A stretch of 64,000 nucleotides of DNA, taken from contig OW203732.1 of the NCBI GenBank assembly GCA_934045075.1, positions 21,060,279-21,124,278 of the forward strand. Direction: 5' to 3'. The notes below the pieces were generated by a model that saw only the letters and a program-made list of their open reading frames with translations, was not told where the DNA came from and searched no databases. Each line of letters begins with the position of its first letter. Position 1 is the stretch's first letter. A program made the translations under genes and the position numbers. This DNA is from Yponomeuta sedellus. Lineage: Eukaryota > Arthropoda > Insecta > Lepidoptera > Yponomeutidae. Of the stretch, positions 1 through 11,659 are shown piece after piece.

Positions 1-572
1 AAGCGGTCGCTGCTTGCAACGGCCACAAACAGGCAATTTTTTGTTGCTTGGTGTTGATGGCACTTGCTTAAGACAAATTAAACATATAGTTTAAATAACT
101 AACTTTATTTTTATATAACGTTACGTTAGTTATTACTGCAATACTGCCTAGTTTTTCTTTCTTTTTGTCCAAGAGTCCGTTAAGGCAAGTTGCATTTTTA
201 TAATATTATCGAATAAACGCTATAGTTTTCATTATCATTATTACTCGTATGTTTACAGAAACAGTTCACGCTAAGAAAAATAAAATGTGCTCCCATTTTG
301 GTACGTCATTTTCAGAAACTGTTTTTCTTGTTCAGGTTTCCATTTTCATTTTTAACTTCCATTATCATTTTTGTTTTCAGGTTTCCATTTTAATTTTTAA
401 AGTTTCATAAACCCTTACTTTGAGACATATTTTGTTATATAACCTGCCAAAAAGTAATTCGAGTCACGTGCTACTGAAACGGTCCATACAAATCCAGCGC
501 AAACGGTAACGTTGCAAGCTACTAGTGGCGCCTTTGACGCTTTGAGTTATCATATCATGGCATCGTATGATG
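1..572. other. Unassigned AT-rich sequence
   Basis: I see no gene, tandem repeat or recognisable mobile element here. The sequence is AT-rich intergenic DNA leading into the SINE at 573. Confidence 0.5.
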
Positions 573-760
573 ACGGCCTCTGTAGCGCAGCGGTAGCTTC
601 TGCCTACCATGCCAGAGGTCCCGGGTTCGATCCCCGGCTGCGGGCAAAAAAAACCTCCAGGTCTTGGATGTTTACCTGTTTGTGCTGTCGTTGTTTCTGG
701 TTCCCACGGCACAGGGTATCCTAGTGTGGGGCCAGAAGCAATGAATGTGCCTGTATGTAA
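573..760 (+). mobile_element. tRNA-derived SINE, family A
   Basis: A tRNA-like head (573-646) has an A-box-like GTAGCGCAGCGGTAG and a B box GGGTTCGATCCCC, followed by an A-run and a shared body ending near GTGGGGCCAGAAGCAATG. The same head plus body recurs at 10437-10613 (-), 43517-43706 (+) and 53660-53870 (-), which shows a dispersed SINE and not a tRNA gene. The head would supply an internal RNA polymerase III promoter. Confidence 0.8.
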
Positions 761-1695
761 ATGTAAAAAAAAATTGTTGTGTTATATAATGTCTTCACCC
801 TACTTGGTGAGTTTATTTGTACGCATGGCACGGATTTTTTTTATACAAAGGCCGGGTATGAATGTAAATGTATTGCATTTTGTATATTAAATTGTATACC
901 CAAAATGTAAAGGAGAGCACGCTGCTTACCGACGTGCATGTACTACCTAGTTCGGATAGCAGAGGCTGCACTTTAACTGAAAAATGCATGTGTGACAAAT
1001 ACAATTAATTTTATTTCATTTTACGTTTCTGTTTTGTTACATACAAGTTTAGTGTAAATTGTGAATCTGTAGAACAAGCGTGCTCTCCTAATACGAGATT
1101 TTTAAACTGAGATACTGAACAACAGTTTTATTTGATTAATTATGTGAATAAAAAATTTTGATCTTTTGAATTTTGGATGTGAAACCGTCCTGTTATAGAA
1201 CAATGATAGAATCACGGCTGGGTCACGTGACACGCTGTTTCATTATATTGACGCTTTGCAGATTTGATACGTGATACATGCATCCAGGTATCAAACCTTC
1301 GTAGAGCAAATGTGATGAAAAAGCCTGACACTTGATGCAGTAAAAAACTTAATCGATGATGTAATGCGTTAACAGAAATTCAGCATCATTTCCCAACAAC
1401 AGTACCAGCGCCTTGATTACGTATTTTTTACGTACGCATCTGTGTGCAAAAATATAGTATCTACTGGACATTGTCGTACAATTATTTTATTTATTAAGGC
1501 ACACCAACAGCACAAACACATTACAAGTAAAAACTTAAATTTATAACAGAGAGCTGGCGTTTGTGCCAATACAAATTATTCATAATATCATATAATACTT
1601 GATATATACCACGCCTCATATCTATACCGCAGTTTTTTGATTCGTTTCAGTCTCTACTTTCTCGGTTCTTTACTCGTTTAATTAGTCCACTACTA
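761..1695. other. Unassigned sequence
   Basis: AT-rich DNA with no supported coding region or repeat unit. Short open frames here lack domain features. Confidence 0.45.
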
Positions 1696-3032
1696 GGGTA
1701 GTTTAGCCGGTTTTCGGCCATTTAAGGACATTTTCATATTCAGAGCGATTTTTTTCAATGACAGAGTAAACAAAAATGGACAAATAAAATACTTTTGAAT
1801 CGTAAAACTATTGCAATTTCCATTTTTCAAACCTTCATCTAAGAAAACATTATCTTTTAATTATAAAAAATAAAAATATCGTGAGGTGTGGATTTTGGCC
1901 TTTCCCGGCCACCTATTTCAGTTTACGGCCACTTGTTTTGTTAGTTTTCGGCCATATTGTTTTTTCTAATAACTCTTATTTTTATGGTGGTGTATCGTTT
2001 TTAAATAACAATAAAATGAGTAAAAAAATCAAAGAGCTTTTAATATTGTTTATACTTAAAACTAAAACATTAACCAATTTCCGGCCTTTCAATAAATCAT
2101 GGCCGATAAACAAAATTGGTCAACCCGGGTTTCGGCCACCTTGCATAAAATGGCCGACAACCTAATTTGAAGGAGTTAACTTTCGGCCGCCAATGTCAAT
2201 ATATAATTAAACTCTTTCGAACAAATCAAGGATGAAAGAGTTCTCTTAGATCAGGATCTTAGTTAATATAAGAGAAACTTATTGAAATAAATAGATTTAC
2301 TAGTATTTATTACCGCTTTTATAAATGACCGAAAAATAACCTAAATATCCTTAGTTCTCGGTCATTTTATTACACTTAGGCCGAAAAGTGGATTTACGAA
2401 GTCCCTCTCCCGGCCACCGTTATACAAAACAATTAAAATGGATTTTAAGCACGAATGTAATTAGTAAACATGCGGCCGAAATCTAACTGCATAAATCAGG
2501 ATACTTTTTAAATTATATCTTAACAATATGATTTGGAAAAAGTGATTATTCAATGGTAAAGTAATGAATTTATAATCGTAGGATCGGTGTCAGATTTCGG
2601 CCAGGCGGCCGAGAATCAACTGGCTCGTCAAAATTGAAGTTAGTTATCCGTCCACCTAATATTTAATAAAAGTACTAAGTATTATAGACATTTTCATCAA
2701 AATAACATCAGTTTAACATATTAACTGTGCATTATAGTAATATTTTGGTGGATAAATCAATACACAATGTCGTAACTTACCATGCAAATAATTGGCGCGC
2801 ACTATTTTTTTCTCTGCTTTCGACACACACTCACATTGCTTGAAACGGAGGGAAAACTGACGAAACAAATGAAATGCTACTAAGACACTTAATTATGTAG
2901 GCAAAGACATCATTAGAATCTATGCGGTAACAATAGATGTTTTACTCGGGCGTATTTTATTTTCTTATTATTTCGTAAAAACTGCGTGATGGCCGAAAAC
3001 TGAAGGTGGCCGGCAAACCGACTAAGTTACCC
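1696..3032. mobile_element. Non-autonomous TIR DNA transposon with repeated GGCC-core motifs
   Basis: The left end starts GGGTAGTTTAGCCGGTTT and the reverse complement of the right end starts GGGTAACTTAGTCGGTTT (15 of 18 identical). A TA dinucleotide lies directly outside each end (1694-1695 and 3033-3034), as for a TA-targeting element. Inside are about 17 copies of a TTTCGGCCAC-like motif in both orientations in otherwise AT-rich DNA. No transposase is encoded in the 1337 bp, so it would need enzyme in trans. TA targeting suggests a Tc1/mariner-like group, but the GGGTA end is not enough to name a superfamily. Confidence 0.65.
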
Positions 3033-3092
3033 TACTTCAACCGATCAGCCTGCTAGTCTGACTTGTCAATCACTCTTTGACGATATATATAT

Positions 3093-3143
3093 GATTTTTT
3101 GTTGCACTATAGTCGCTCTTTGACTATGGTGCAACAAAAAATC
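3093..3143. repeat. Near-perfect inverted repeat (22-bp arms)
   Basis: Two 22-bp arms, from GATTTTTTGTTGCAC to GTGCAACAAAAAATC, pair at 21 of 22 positions around a 7-nt loop. It lies 60 bp outside the TIR element. It could be a MITE remnant; nothing shows that it is transcribed. Confidence 0.75.
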
Positions 3144-3679
3144 GCCAGTGTGTGGCATCAGAGCGCATGTAGTCCGAGGTTCGACTCATTAGCTTTGAAG
3201 AGTAGTGAAGGCTTACTTGATAAATTGTCACATGTCACCCCTGAGTAGGGATCGACTTGAAACGACGAATTTCACCCCGAGGTATATAGCGACCTTTTAT
3301 ATGTATCATTTAAAAGTATACGGAGTCCTTAAGACTCTTAGATTAGAGACTATTATGCTGCAAATTCTTCTGTCTGGCGTTGGAAGCAGCTGATGTCTTG
3401 GGAATAAATGAATGTATCCCAAAAACGTCAAAGGGTTGTCGCGGGTTGCGTGTTGAAAAATTGTCTTGCTGAATTCGAAGAAGGGTTTTTCGAGGCTTGT
3501 TTCTGGGATGCGCCGCACGTTTTATTTTAGATTTTATCTCGCATTTTAGAAAGTTTTACCCGGCAAATCAATTGACAAAAATCTAGTATGAAGTAAGTTA
3601 TCTTTAATAATTTGTAACAAACATACTACGGAACCTTCTTGCTCGCGCAAGTACTCGTGGCCTAGAGGACCCGAGTGAT

Positions 3680-3952
3680 GAAGCGCTCGTGGTCCAGTGG
3701 AACCGAGTGATTGGAATCAATCTTTTGGGTTAAGCAACAACAGGCACGATCAGCTGCTGGATGGGTGACCGTCTTGTGACTACCGCTAGTGCCATTATTC
3801 AGAGCTTCACTTCCGTGCGTCGCATATTAGCCCGTTGGTGCCGGCTATCGTGTAATGGCAGTCGTTAAGCCATGTCAGAGTATGGCCTAACCTTCCTACG
3901 ATGCAGGAAGAGACCCGTGCCTCAGTAGTGGGGACATATAAGGGTGGATCTT
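3680..3952 (+). mobile_element. 5S rRNA-derived SINE, internally deleted copy
   Basis: The 5S-like part contains GGGTTAAGCAACA and GGATGGGTGACCGTC, matching the internal control region of animal 5S rRNA (GTTAAGCAACG and GGATGGGTGACCG). The 3' body ends GTGGGGACATATAAGGG. The middle of the body is missing compared with 5092-5446 and 17010-17352. Confidence 0.7.
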
Positions 3953-4859
3953 TCTGCTTTAAAAAACTTGGTCTACGTCTCGTACCAAGTTTCTAGCGCT
4001 GAAAATTGCATAAACTAAACGTAATTAACTTACCACTTACTCGAGTCCTTGATGAGTCGGACCAGTCACAAACGAGGTACCGACGACGCAGGCTCCGTCT
4101 CTATTCACCGTAATAATAAATTAAGAATCAGAGCGAATCCTTGTAAGAAACTCAGGAAAAAATTCAGGTTAGTGAATTTGGACTTACGAGGATCCTTCTT
4201 AGAGCGATTTCCATATGTAGTTTAGTTTTGATCCTCTAACGACACTCTGTATGGAAATGGCACTTTACAGAATACACAAATCCACGGTTGATCGTGCTTC
4301 CAAATTGAAAATACTTACACTATTCGTAATTTAATAGTTAATCAAATTACTAAATACTAATATGAGTATGGCGAAAAATTTCAACCAAAAGGCTTCGATA
4401 TCAACCCTTGTATTGAATTGTAATTAATCGGAAATTGAATTGAATTGCATTGAATTGTATGTCCTTACTGCTGGGACACGGGTCTTCGAGTTTGTTCAGG
4501 AGTCACCACGTGAGGCGTTGAGGCAGTTAAGTTGAAGATCAGTGCTTGCAAAAGTTTCTGTGCGAAAGCTAAGAATTTGTAATAACAAACTACTAGTACT
4601 TCCGTATGACGGACAGCGAACAAGCTTTTTAAATCGATATTATTATGTGCTACATCACATAGTAACCAAACAATATCTACCAAATAGCGATCGTCGGGAA
4701 GAGGCATTGGTATTGAAAAATCGCTCTTGTGGCGTTTGATTTAAGAGCTACCACCGGAGCTATCAAGTGTTGTTACATTATACAACCGTACATCCACGTC
4801 TGGTTTACATTATAACATGCCTCGCACTGCAAGTCAAATAGGGATGTTATTCTGAAATG
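3953..4859. other. Unassigned sequence
   Basis: No supported gene. A short run of GAATTGAATTG-type repeats lies near 4420-4460. Confidence 0.4.
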
Positions 4860-4907
4860 CTAGATAGTCCATCAAAACAAGGCATGGGGTTTTGTTGGAC
4901 TATCTAG
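4860..4907. repeat. Inverted repeat hairpin (19-bp arms)
   Basis: CTAGATAGTCCATCAAAAC pairs with GTTTTGTTGGACTATCTAG with one mismatch across a 10-nt loop. It looks like a small foldback or MITE remnant. Confidence 0.7.
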
Positions 4908-5091
4908 GTATGGCCATATGTTGGAGCAAAGTGTGCTAAATTACTTATCGTAGATTGGCCACTCAGATACTGAACGCTTTGACCGATTTTGACAAATGAT
5001 GTCTTTCTTTGCGGAAATAAATTCGATTCCATTCCACTCTGCTTGACTTGATTCGAATAGTCGCAAATTGACTCTAATAGACTAGACTTGA

Positions 5092-5446
5092 AGCGTTCGT
5101 GGCCTAGTCTAACCGAGTGATTGGAATCAATCTTGAGTTAAGCAACAATAGGCGTGGTCAGGTACCGTATGGTTGACCATCCCGTGATTACCGCTACTGG
5201 CATTTTTTCAGCGTGCTTCCGTACTTCGCAAGGCACGTTACGCCGTTGGTAGTAATGGAAGTCGTTAAGCCATGTCAGGGACCTTACGGGCGGCTTGATT
5301 ACTTCTGACAGAAAGACCCTCCACTGTCTTACAATCCTCTAATAATCCGGGCTTGGCCCCCATGGTGGAGTATGGCCTGACCTTCCTGCGATGCAGTAAG
5401 AGACCCGTGCCCCAGCTGTAGGGACACACAAGGGTATATCTACCCT
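5092..5446 (+). mobile_element. 5S rRNA-derived SINE
   Basis: A nearly full copy. It begins near AAGCGTTCGTGGCCTAGT, carries the 5S-like GAGTTAAGCAACAATAGGC and GTGATTACCGCTACTGGC, has a T-run after the 5S-like head, and ends at GGGACACACAAGGGT. Confidence 0.75.
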
Positions 5447-5604
5447 TGACTAGACCCCCTTGGGATGTCTGATAATTCCGTGAATTACAATAATAATAAA
5501 TAAATATTCATGGACATATTACACAGATCTCGTTAGCCCTATACTAAGTACAACTAAATGACTTGTGTTATAGGTGCTAAACTCGACGATAGATTTAATA
5601 CAAT

Positions 5605-5738
5605 AAATAGATAGATTACATCCAAGACCCGAGACAAACTAGAAAAGTTCGTTTCCTAGTTTGTCCCGGCCGGGGATCGAACACGAGACCTTTGGTTTTA
5701 CAGTCAGCGTGCCAAAGCGCTGCGCCACTGAGGCCGTC
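5605..5738 (-). mobile_element. tRNA-derived SINE, minus strand
   Basis: Read on the minus strand, 5738-5663 is a tRNA-like head beginning GACGGCCTCAGTGGCGCAGC with B box TGTTCGATCCCCG, followed by a short body containing GGGTCTTGGATG. That body motif is shared with family A, so this is a related SINE; the anticodon-loop region differs. Confidence 0.65.
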
Positions 5739-6094
5739 AGTTAATTCACAGAATATTTAGAACTCCTTAGTTTGCCCTACTACAAGAAATAATAGTCCAA
5801 AGATATCGTGCCGTTAGTAAATGTATGTAATTACTAGTGGTGACGTGTGGTTACTGTTATAATCTGTTATGAAACCGGTCGTTCTCACGACAAAGAAAAA
5901 CCGGCAAGGTACAAGTCGGACTCGAAGTTTATCAGAATACATGCCCTGGCTCTATGACTGGCTAATCAACTGGGGTGGACAATGTTCATTGAGAATTAAT
6001 TGTGTGTGACGTCACATTGTCTCTAGGACGCTGGCAGTTAGGGTTGAATGTTGTTTTAAAATGTAGAGCCGTTTGGTGGATTGTAAGGTCTGAG

Positions 6095-6165
6095 GTATTC
6101 TGCCAGTGGCTGGATGAGGATGGCTGAGGACCGAGAAAAGTGGCATGCCTTCTTGTTCTCTCCAA
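6095..6165 (+). pseudogene. RTE-like LINE 3' fragment
   Basis: Translates to a WMRMAEDREKW-like peptide, the motif near the C-terminus of RTE-type LINE reverse transcriptase proteins that recurs at several loci here. Only a short 5'-truncated remnant remains. A (CTT)n run follows near 6419-6442. Confidence 0.45.
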
Positions 6166-6671
6166 TTATTACTCTTTATTACATTATAAGTATTCTATTC
6201 AGTATGGTATTTTCCATGATTGCACCACACCGCAGTCTGTAACGCTCGCGGAACACCTCCTGGCACTGACTGAAAATCAGCGCTGAAGGCTCGCCCTTCA
6301 GCATAGGCTGAGTCAGTTGCCGTTTATAGCGGCAGTGACACGCCGTGACCTTTAGTGTTTGTGTTATAAGTTTGTTTTGTTACTGTGGCGTGTGTACTGT
6401 GGCTATAATAAATGTTTTTCTTCTTCTTCTTCTTCTTCTTCATTGCTGGAGGTTGGCAGTCAGCTCTTTACGGTCGCCGTTCAGTGCAATTCTGAACAGC
6501 TCCTCTTGGTTTTAACATCGGTCCACTATTTGATCTTGCACTACCATGACATCTTTATCCTACCCAGCCTTCTCTTTCCTTCCACCTTGCCCATCAAAAT
6601 AGTCTGCAGTAATTGGTGTTTACAGCTAGCCCTAGTAGGCCAACGACCAGCAGTGGACGAGTACAGTAATT

Positions 6672-6884
6672 GGCCTTAGGCCTCTGACATGGCTTAACGA
6701 CAACCATTATATGACAGCCGGCAACTACGGCTTACCGTGCCTAGCGAAGCATGGAAGCGGTCGGTAAAAATCTAGTGGTCGTCATGGGATGGCCACGCAT
6801 CCAGTACCCGACCGTGCTTGTTGTTGCTTAACCCAAGGGATTGATTCTAATCACTCGGTTCCACTAGGCCACGAGCGTTTCTGT
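6672..6884 (-). mobile_element. 5S rRNA-derived SINE, minus strand
   Basis: On the minus strand it carries the head GCTCGTGGCCTAGTGGAACC, the 5S-like TTAAGCAACAACAAGCACG, the block GGATGCGTGGCCATCCCATG, and the first part of the body through GGCTGTCATATAATGG. The 3' tail is missing. Confidence 0.7.
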
Positions 6885-7410
6885 GAATACTCTCGTTGTA
6901 TTGCGAAGTCTCATTGCGATTGATGTGGCTGCAAATTGAAACCAAACTATGTTTGTATAGGAATCGCTTCTGGAGGCGCCCTCTAAAATGTAGGTAGCGT
7001 AAGTAACAACTCGGCAACTAAAATCCAATCAGAACTTACCAGAAGGATCTCTCATCGGGCTCGCCTATTGACATCAAAGCCGAAAGTCTAATATCAACTC
7101 TAAAAGGCGGCTTTAAAATCAATAATCGAATGAAAGGCCGTGCCCGCAAGTGGCTGGCTTGACCTGATTGAACTGTTAATTGGACTCCCGGCAAAGACGG
7201 CCGGCCACTGGATTGGCTCTAGATTAATCGACTTATTAGTTTTTTACTCGACTGCTGTGATGTGCAAAAGAAGGACGTACTTTGTCTGACTCCTATTTAT
7301 GGTTCGTTTAAATAAAATAACCTTGAAAATAACAATTGTTACCTTGTAAAATTCAGCACACTCCGTTTTTGAAGGCTTTCTTTGTACAACTGAGTGCTTC
7401 CTCAGTATTT

Positions 7411-7572
7411 TTTGTGTTGTATATACGCCCCACTGCAGGGCACAGGCCTTCTCTCAGAAAGAGAGAGTATGGGCTTAATTACCACGCGTGCCCACCGCGG
7501 ATTGGTATTTTTAAGCACTGAAGTAGTTGAACGTCTGAGACACTAAGGTTTCCTCACGTTTTCCTTTTCAGT
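7411..7572 (-). repeat. Dispersed repeat family R, minus strand
   Basis: On the minus strand it reads CGTGAGGAAACC, then GGTGGGCACGCGTGGTAATT, AGAGAAGGCCTG and CCTGCAGTGGG. The same order recurs at 10613-10715, 24493-24650, 44626-44745 and 46645-46795 (+) and 51952-52105 (-). No coding potential. It may be the 3' part of a LINE or a SINE, but the copies do not show which. Confidence 0.6.
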
Positions 7573-7584
7573 GTTAGCGTGTGG

Positions 7585-7914
7585 CGCCGCACGGTAGGCT
7601 GAGAATCACGTTTCAAAGACATAGGAACTTGTGTTTTCAAGTGTCACTTTTTTCTCTAGAAATAGAGAATACATCTGCAAGGATATTACGGCCAAACTTG
7701 CGATTCCAGTTAAGTATATGCAATTTTTTCCTGTCAGCTCCATACAAATTTTTCTTCGAAAAATTTTTACACGTCCGTTTGTTCTCTAAATTGTCTCTCA
7801 TCACATTATTTAGTGTAGTAATGAGTAATAAAACCTATTTCGAGAAGAAAAAGTGGCACTTGAAAACTCAAGTTCCTATGTCTAAAACATGATTCTCAGC
7901 CTACCGTGCGCCGC
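7585..7914. mobile_element. MITE with about 60-bp terminal inverted repeats
   Basis: The left end CACGGTAGGCTGAGAATCA is mirrored by TGATTCTCAGCCTACCGTG on the right, and similarity continues inward through CATAGGAACTTG and GTTTTCAAGTG on both sides. The interior (about 200 bp) has no transposase. The target duplication is unclear, so the superfamily is not assigned. Confidence 0.75.
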
Positions 7915-7964
7915 TATTAAAACTTCACAAAATAAATATAGTAATACGTAGCTTAGACAACAAA

Positions 7965-8260
7965 GTCGTTGGTACATCCCAAGATTCGATAGCACAACCT
8001 TAGAATGCCTATACTGGGGTCGAACCAGGGTCCGTTGCTTCCGAGTCCATTGTTGAGTCCATTCTGAGTCCACTAGACTACCACTGCTGACCGCCACCGC
8101 TGTTGAGATATCAGGATGGTATATGGTGGTGAGCAAGCTTTCGCCATCTAAAAAACAATGTCTCAGTGCAGCGTCCAAGTGGTGCCTTTACCCATCTATT
8201 GTGAGCGAAGGGGCCACTGGACGCTGTATAAATCATCTCATTACGTAGATGCAAAAAATG
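7965..8260 (-). repeat. Dispersed repeat family C with tRNA-like end
   Basis: On the minus strand a block CATCTACGTAATGAGATGAT ... ACAGCGTCCAGTGG is followed by ACCATATACCATCCTGATAT and a tRNA-like part with B box CTGGTTCGACCCCAG. Related copies lie at 25170-25430 and 57003-57393. The tRNA-like part contains a small internal duplication (GAGTCCATT repeated). Confidence 0.55.
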
Positions 8261-8264
8261 TGTA

Positions 8265-8515
8265 AAGTACACTTTGAGCCAAAAGACCTACTATAATATT
8301 AAGGATTATTTAGATGATAATGATGTCTGGAATTCAAGCATGTAAAATTCACGAGTTTTGTAGAATCTGTGTAAATTCTGTTAATTAAGGATTTTGTCCA
8401 TTTTTTCTCCAAAATGATCCAGACTTTGAAATGGACACCTAGTTTGACTTGTAACGTTCATTAAGCCGCAGTATCTGCGCTACTTTGAATAAAACCTTTT
8501 CATTTCATTTCAATG
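8265..8515 (+). pseudogene. LINE 3' end (C-terminal ORF2 remnant plus 3' UTR)
   Basis: A stretch near 8290-8330 translates to a YYNIKDYLDDNDVWN-like peptide, the typical last residues of several LINE ORF2 proteins, followed by a shared 3' UTR ending CTTTTCATTTCATTT. The same segment occurs at 41390-41695 and 60650-60985, so it is a 5'-truncated retrotransposed copy. Confidence 0.6.
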
Positions 8516-8554
8516 TTATTTCCTGTATTGTTTTTCGTGTGCAATCACATCATT

Positions 8555-8762
8555 CCATCGTCATTATAAAGGCGAAAGTTTAAGAGTGTGTTTGTTTGTT
8601 ACTTCTTCACGTCTAAACGGCTGGAGCGATTATAATAAAGTTTGGTGTGGAACTAGCTGACACCCTGGATTAACGCATAGGCTACGTTTTACTCTGGGAA
8701 AATATCTCATTCCCATGGGTAAATCGATAAAACGAGGGAAACAGCGCGGGGCACAGTTAGTA
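8555..8762 (+). mobile_element. Helitron-like non-autonomous fragment
   Basis: Contains the phrase CGTCTAAACGGCTGGAGCGA and ends with a GC-rich block followed by CAGTTAGT, resembling the hairpin-plus-CTAGT ends of insect Helitron-derived repeats. Assignment rests on recognition of the end only. Confidence 0.35.
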
Positions 8763-9184
8763 AAGTATAATTGTCAGAGCGTCGCTCTTTTTTTCGCAGC
8801 TTCTCCTATTCCTCATCCAGCTGTTACCCTGGTCCTTGTCCTATCAACGCTAAAGCAACGAGGCGACGGCCACTCTGATTAGGTCCCTTCTTTATCCAAC
8901 GGCGGCGGGATCTCTAATGTGATTTCCTCCGCTCACTGCGCTCCTAATACATCGATCCACTTAGCGGGGGCATTTGACCGAAGAGCGATATGATTTTCTG
9001 TCGTAATTTAGCTTAGTGACGAAGGTGTGATTCGTTAGGAAATTCGTGGGTTATTTTGAGCCAACTTTTGCTCTGACTTTAGCATAGATGCTAATTCTCT
9101 TCATATAAACTTATGAGAAAAAATGCGCGAAATACAATTTAAGAAAATACATGTACAAAGGCGAGCTTATCTCTGCTTAACTTG
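8763..9184. other. Unassigned sequence
   Basis: No gene or repeat recognised. Confidence 0.4.
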
Positions 9185-9262
9185 TACTGCTAAGGCACGG
9201 TCTATTTTTGCATCGCAGGAAGATTAGGCCATACTCGGGGGCCAAGTCCGGGTTGGTGGACG
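9185..9262 (-). mobile_element. 5S-derived SINE, 3' tail fragment
   Basis: Matches the minus-strand tail of the 5S-derived family (GCATCGCAGGAAGATTAGGC, GGGGGCCAAGTCCGGGTTGG). The 5S-like head is absent. Confidence 0.65.
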
Positions 9263-10436
9263 ACATAATTTTTTAAATTAATTATTTTGTTTGTCGGTTT
9301 AAGTGTGCTATAGAGTCTGTTAAACAGCATTTACGCTGAGCCTCTGTAGAAACTTTTCTTCACTCATGAGTGTGCCTCTGTATTAAGCCTTTGTATTTTA
9401 ATGAAAGTTCTTGCGTGATGTGATGAATAAAGTACAATTTATTTAGTTTTTCATCATTGCTCACGAAAATCCTTGCCCAAAGGAAAATCCAGACAAAAAT
9501 TACGTCGTCACACAAAATTCATCGAGCATCAAAATAAACTGCCGCGAATAAATTCCACTTCGGAGTAGACATTCTTGCCGTTCGCTTTTCGTTTCGCGGA
9601 GCTGAGAAAACGAAGATTAACAGGGCCCACGGGTTACTACGCGCACCACTCCTGAACTTTGCAATCGATTAACCTAAAAGCTTTAGGAAATAAAAACCCG
9701 CCACGCAACTACTAGTCGCCGATCGCGGTTAAAAGCTACGATCGGTGGTATCGGAGTTGTAGAATGCCGGCTTCTCAATAGTGAGATCTTGGGTTCAAAT
9801 CTCGGTATGTATGTATGTGGATGACTTTGTTTTCTTAGTTATTTACATAATATAGCTAGCCATATACACTTTTTTATTTTATACTATTGTGCTTTCTTTA
9901 TGATTTTTTTGAATGCAGTAATATAAAGTATGTACATTTTGTGAAGTTATAAGTAGTGTCGTGAAGAAACCTATCTAACCTAACCTACCTACTATATGAG
10001 ATAACATTTACATATAGGCACATACGGTCGCGGTCTAAAAATGTTTATCAGTTTTCAAATTAGATTCTTTAGCACACTGTGTGCAGTAAAGTCTAAAATG
10101 CTATATCTAGGTACGTATTACTTTTTAATAATTGTAGCATGGATTCTAACAAAAAGAGTATTCATGAAGTTTTGATGATCAAACTCTTTTCTTTATTTAA
10201 AAGTTGACATAATTGAATTTTTTACAATGACATTTATCAAAAATACTAGGATTTAAATAATGGAAATTGATTGTAAAACCATGGCAACCTGGGTGAATCT
10301 CTATAGCGTTTTCTATGCTCTATGCCTAATCTATGCTCTATTCCTAATCAAATCACATAATATCATCGACCATGTGGCAATGATTTGTGCATGCAATTAC
10401 CAACCTTAAGGTGGTAAACATTTTCAGACCGCGAGT
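9263..10436. other. Unassigned sequence
   Basis: AT-rich sequence without a supported feature. A short GTATGTATGTATG run lies near 9805-9818. Confidence 0.4.
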
Positions 10437-10613
10437 GTACAATGCTTCTGGCCTCACACTAGGATACCCTGTGTCGTGGGAACCAGAAACAACGATATTA
10501 CAAACATGTAAACATCCAAGACCTGTTTTTTTTTTGTTTCCAGCCGGGATTCGAACCCGGCACTTCTTGCATGGTAGGTAGATGCGCTACCGCTAAGCCA
10601 CAGAGATGTCGCT
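10437..10613 (-). mobile_element. tRNA-derived SINE, family A, minus strand
   Basis: The tRNA-like head lies at the right side (B box as GGATTCGAACCC on the plus strand near 10547), with the T-run of the complementary A-tract and the family body to the left. Same family as 573-760. Confidence 0.75.
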
Positions 10614-10715
10614 TGAAATCCTCTGATTGTTAATCCGCGGTGGGTAGGTGGTAATTATGCCTATACACTCTCTCTAAGAGAAGGCATGTGCCCCGCAGTG
10701 GGACGTTTACAGGGA
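10613..10715 (+). repeat. Dispersed repeat family R
   Basis: Contains CCGCGGTGGGTAGGTGGTAA, CTCTCTCTAAGAGAAGG and CCCGCAGTGGGACGTTTA in the family order. It directly abuts the SINE to its left. Confidence 0.55.
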
Positions 10716-11202
10716 ACATAAAAAAAATGTATGGACGATCGCGCGCTTGAGATGCCTAAAGCGACCGTAAAAAGCTGTGTGAATTACGACTACGATGTCA
10801 TGATTTTCGTAGCGCGTAATATGTCGTGAGCCGTCGTAAAAGCAGATTGCGTTATTTAGACTTATTTCTTTCGGGATCATAATGAAGGGGACATAAAGGG
10901 AATCAATGTAAATGAGTTTCCAATGTATGGCGAGATTTTCTTTTTGTTTGTGAGCGAACTCGGTAATTTTTGAATTGAGTCGTCAATAGATCGCACTTAG
11001 GAATTAGGATTTTTTTTGAAGTAGGTAAATAAGAAAATTTTGATGCGGTTTTTCACGACTGAAAAAAGGATTACCTTATTAGTTGAAAGCATGTTTTTAA
11101 AAGAAAAAAGGTGGAGGGTCTTTGTTACATTCTTCTCCACATAATCTATTAATTGTGAAACTAACAACTTTGACAATTTATTAGGTAAACATTCTGTTTT
11201 TG
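10716..11202. other. Unassigned sequence
   Basis: No gene or repeat recognised. Confidence 0.4.
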
Positions 11203-11210
11203 AGTGAATA

Positions 11211-11358
11211 TTTTAAAAACCTATTTAGAGGCTTAAAACTGGCACGGTTAGCCAGAGGTCGCGGGTTCGAGTTCCGGCATGGGTGGAATTTTTAAGCCCC
11301 TAAATAGGTTTTTAAAATTGTCCTTACGGGTTAGTGCATTAAAAAGAATATAATTTAT
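11211..11358 (+). mobile_element. TL309 family, short foldback copy with target duplication
   Basis: A minus-oriented piece containing AAAACCTATTTAGAGGC is joined directly to a plus-oriented piece starting at CTGGCACGGTTAGCCAGAGG (anticodon arm), then the T arm, GCCCCTAAATAGGTTTTTA and the tail GGTTAGTGCATTAAAAAG. AGTGAATA flanks it on both sides (11203-11210 and 11359-11366). The copy is old (tail ends AAAAAGAATAT) and has a snap-back junction like the large array. Confidence 0.75.
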
Positions 11359-11659
11359 AGTGAATAATTTTGACTTTAAAATTTTCAATACAGAGCCAGG
11401 TACCAATTTAGACTGCGTATAATTTTTGAACTAAAACTTTCGTAACCACAACTTGATTTGTAAGTGGAAAAAGTAAAAAGTCAAGTAGGTATGTCGATCC
11501 GTTTACAAATAAATAAGGCATATAATTTTCTTTTAGACATTTACCTACTGTTTTCTTTGCACATTCCTGAAACATACCTGAGGTTCTCGAGTAGAGACTA
11601 TGAACTGGCAATCAATGCCAATGCCCAGCTCGCTGCACCGACGAACTGAGGCAGATTGT

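Noticed and set aside
573..646. Functional tRNA gene
   Set aside because: The same head and body recur at three other loci, the D arm is variable and the SINE body follows.
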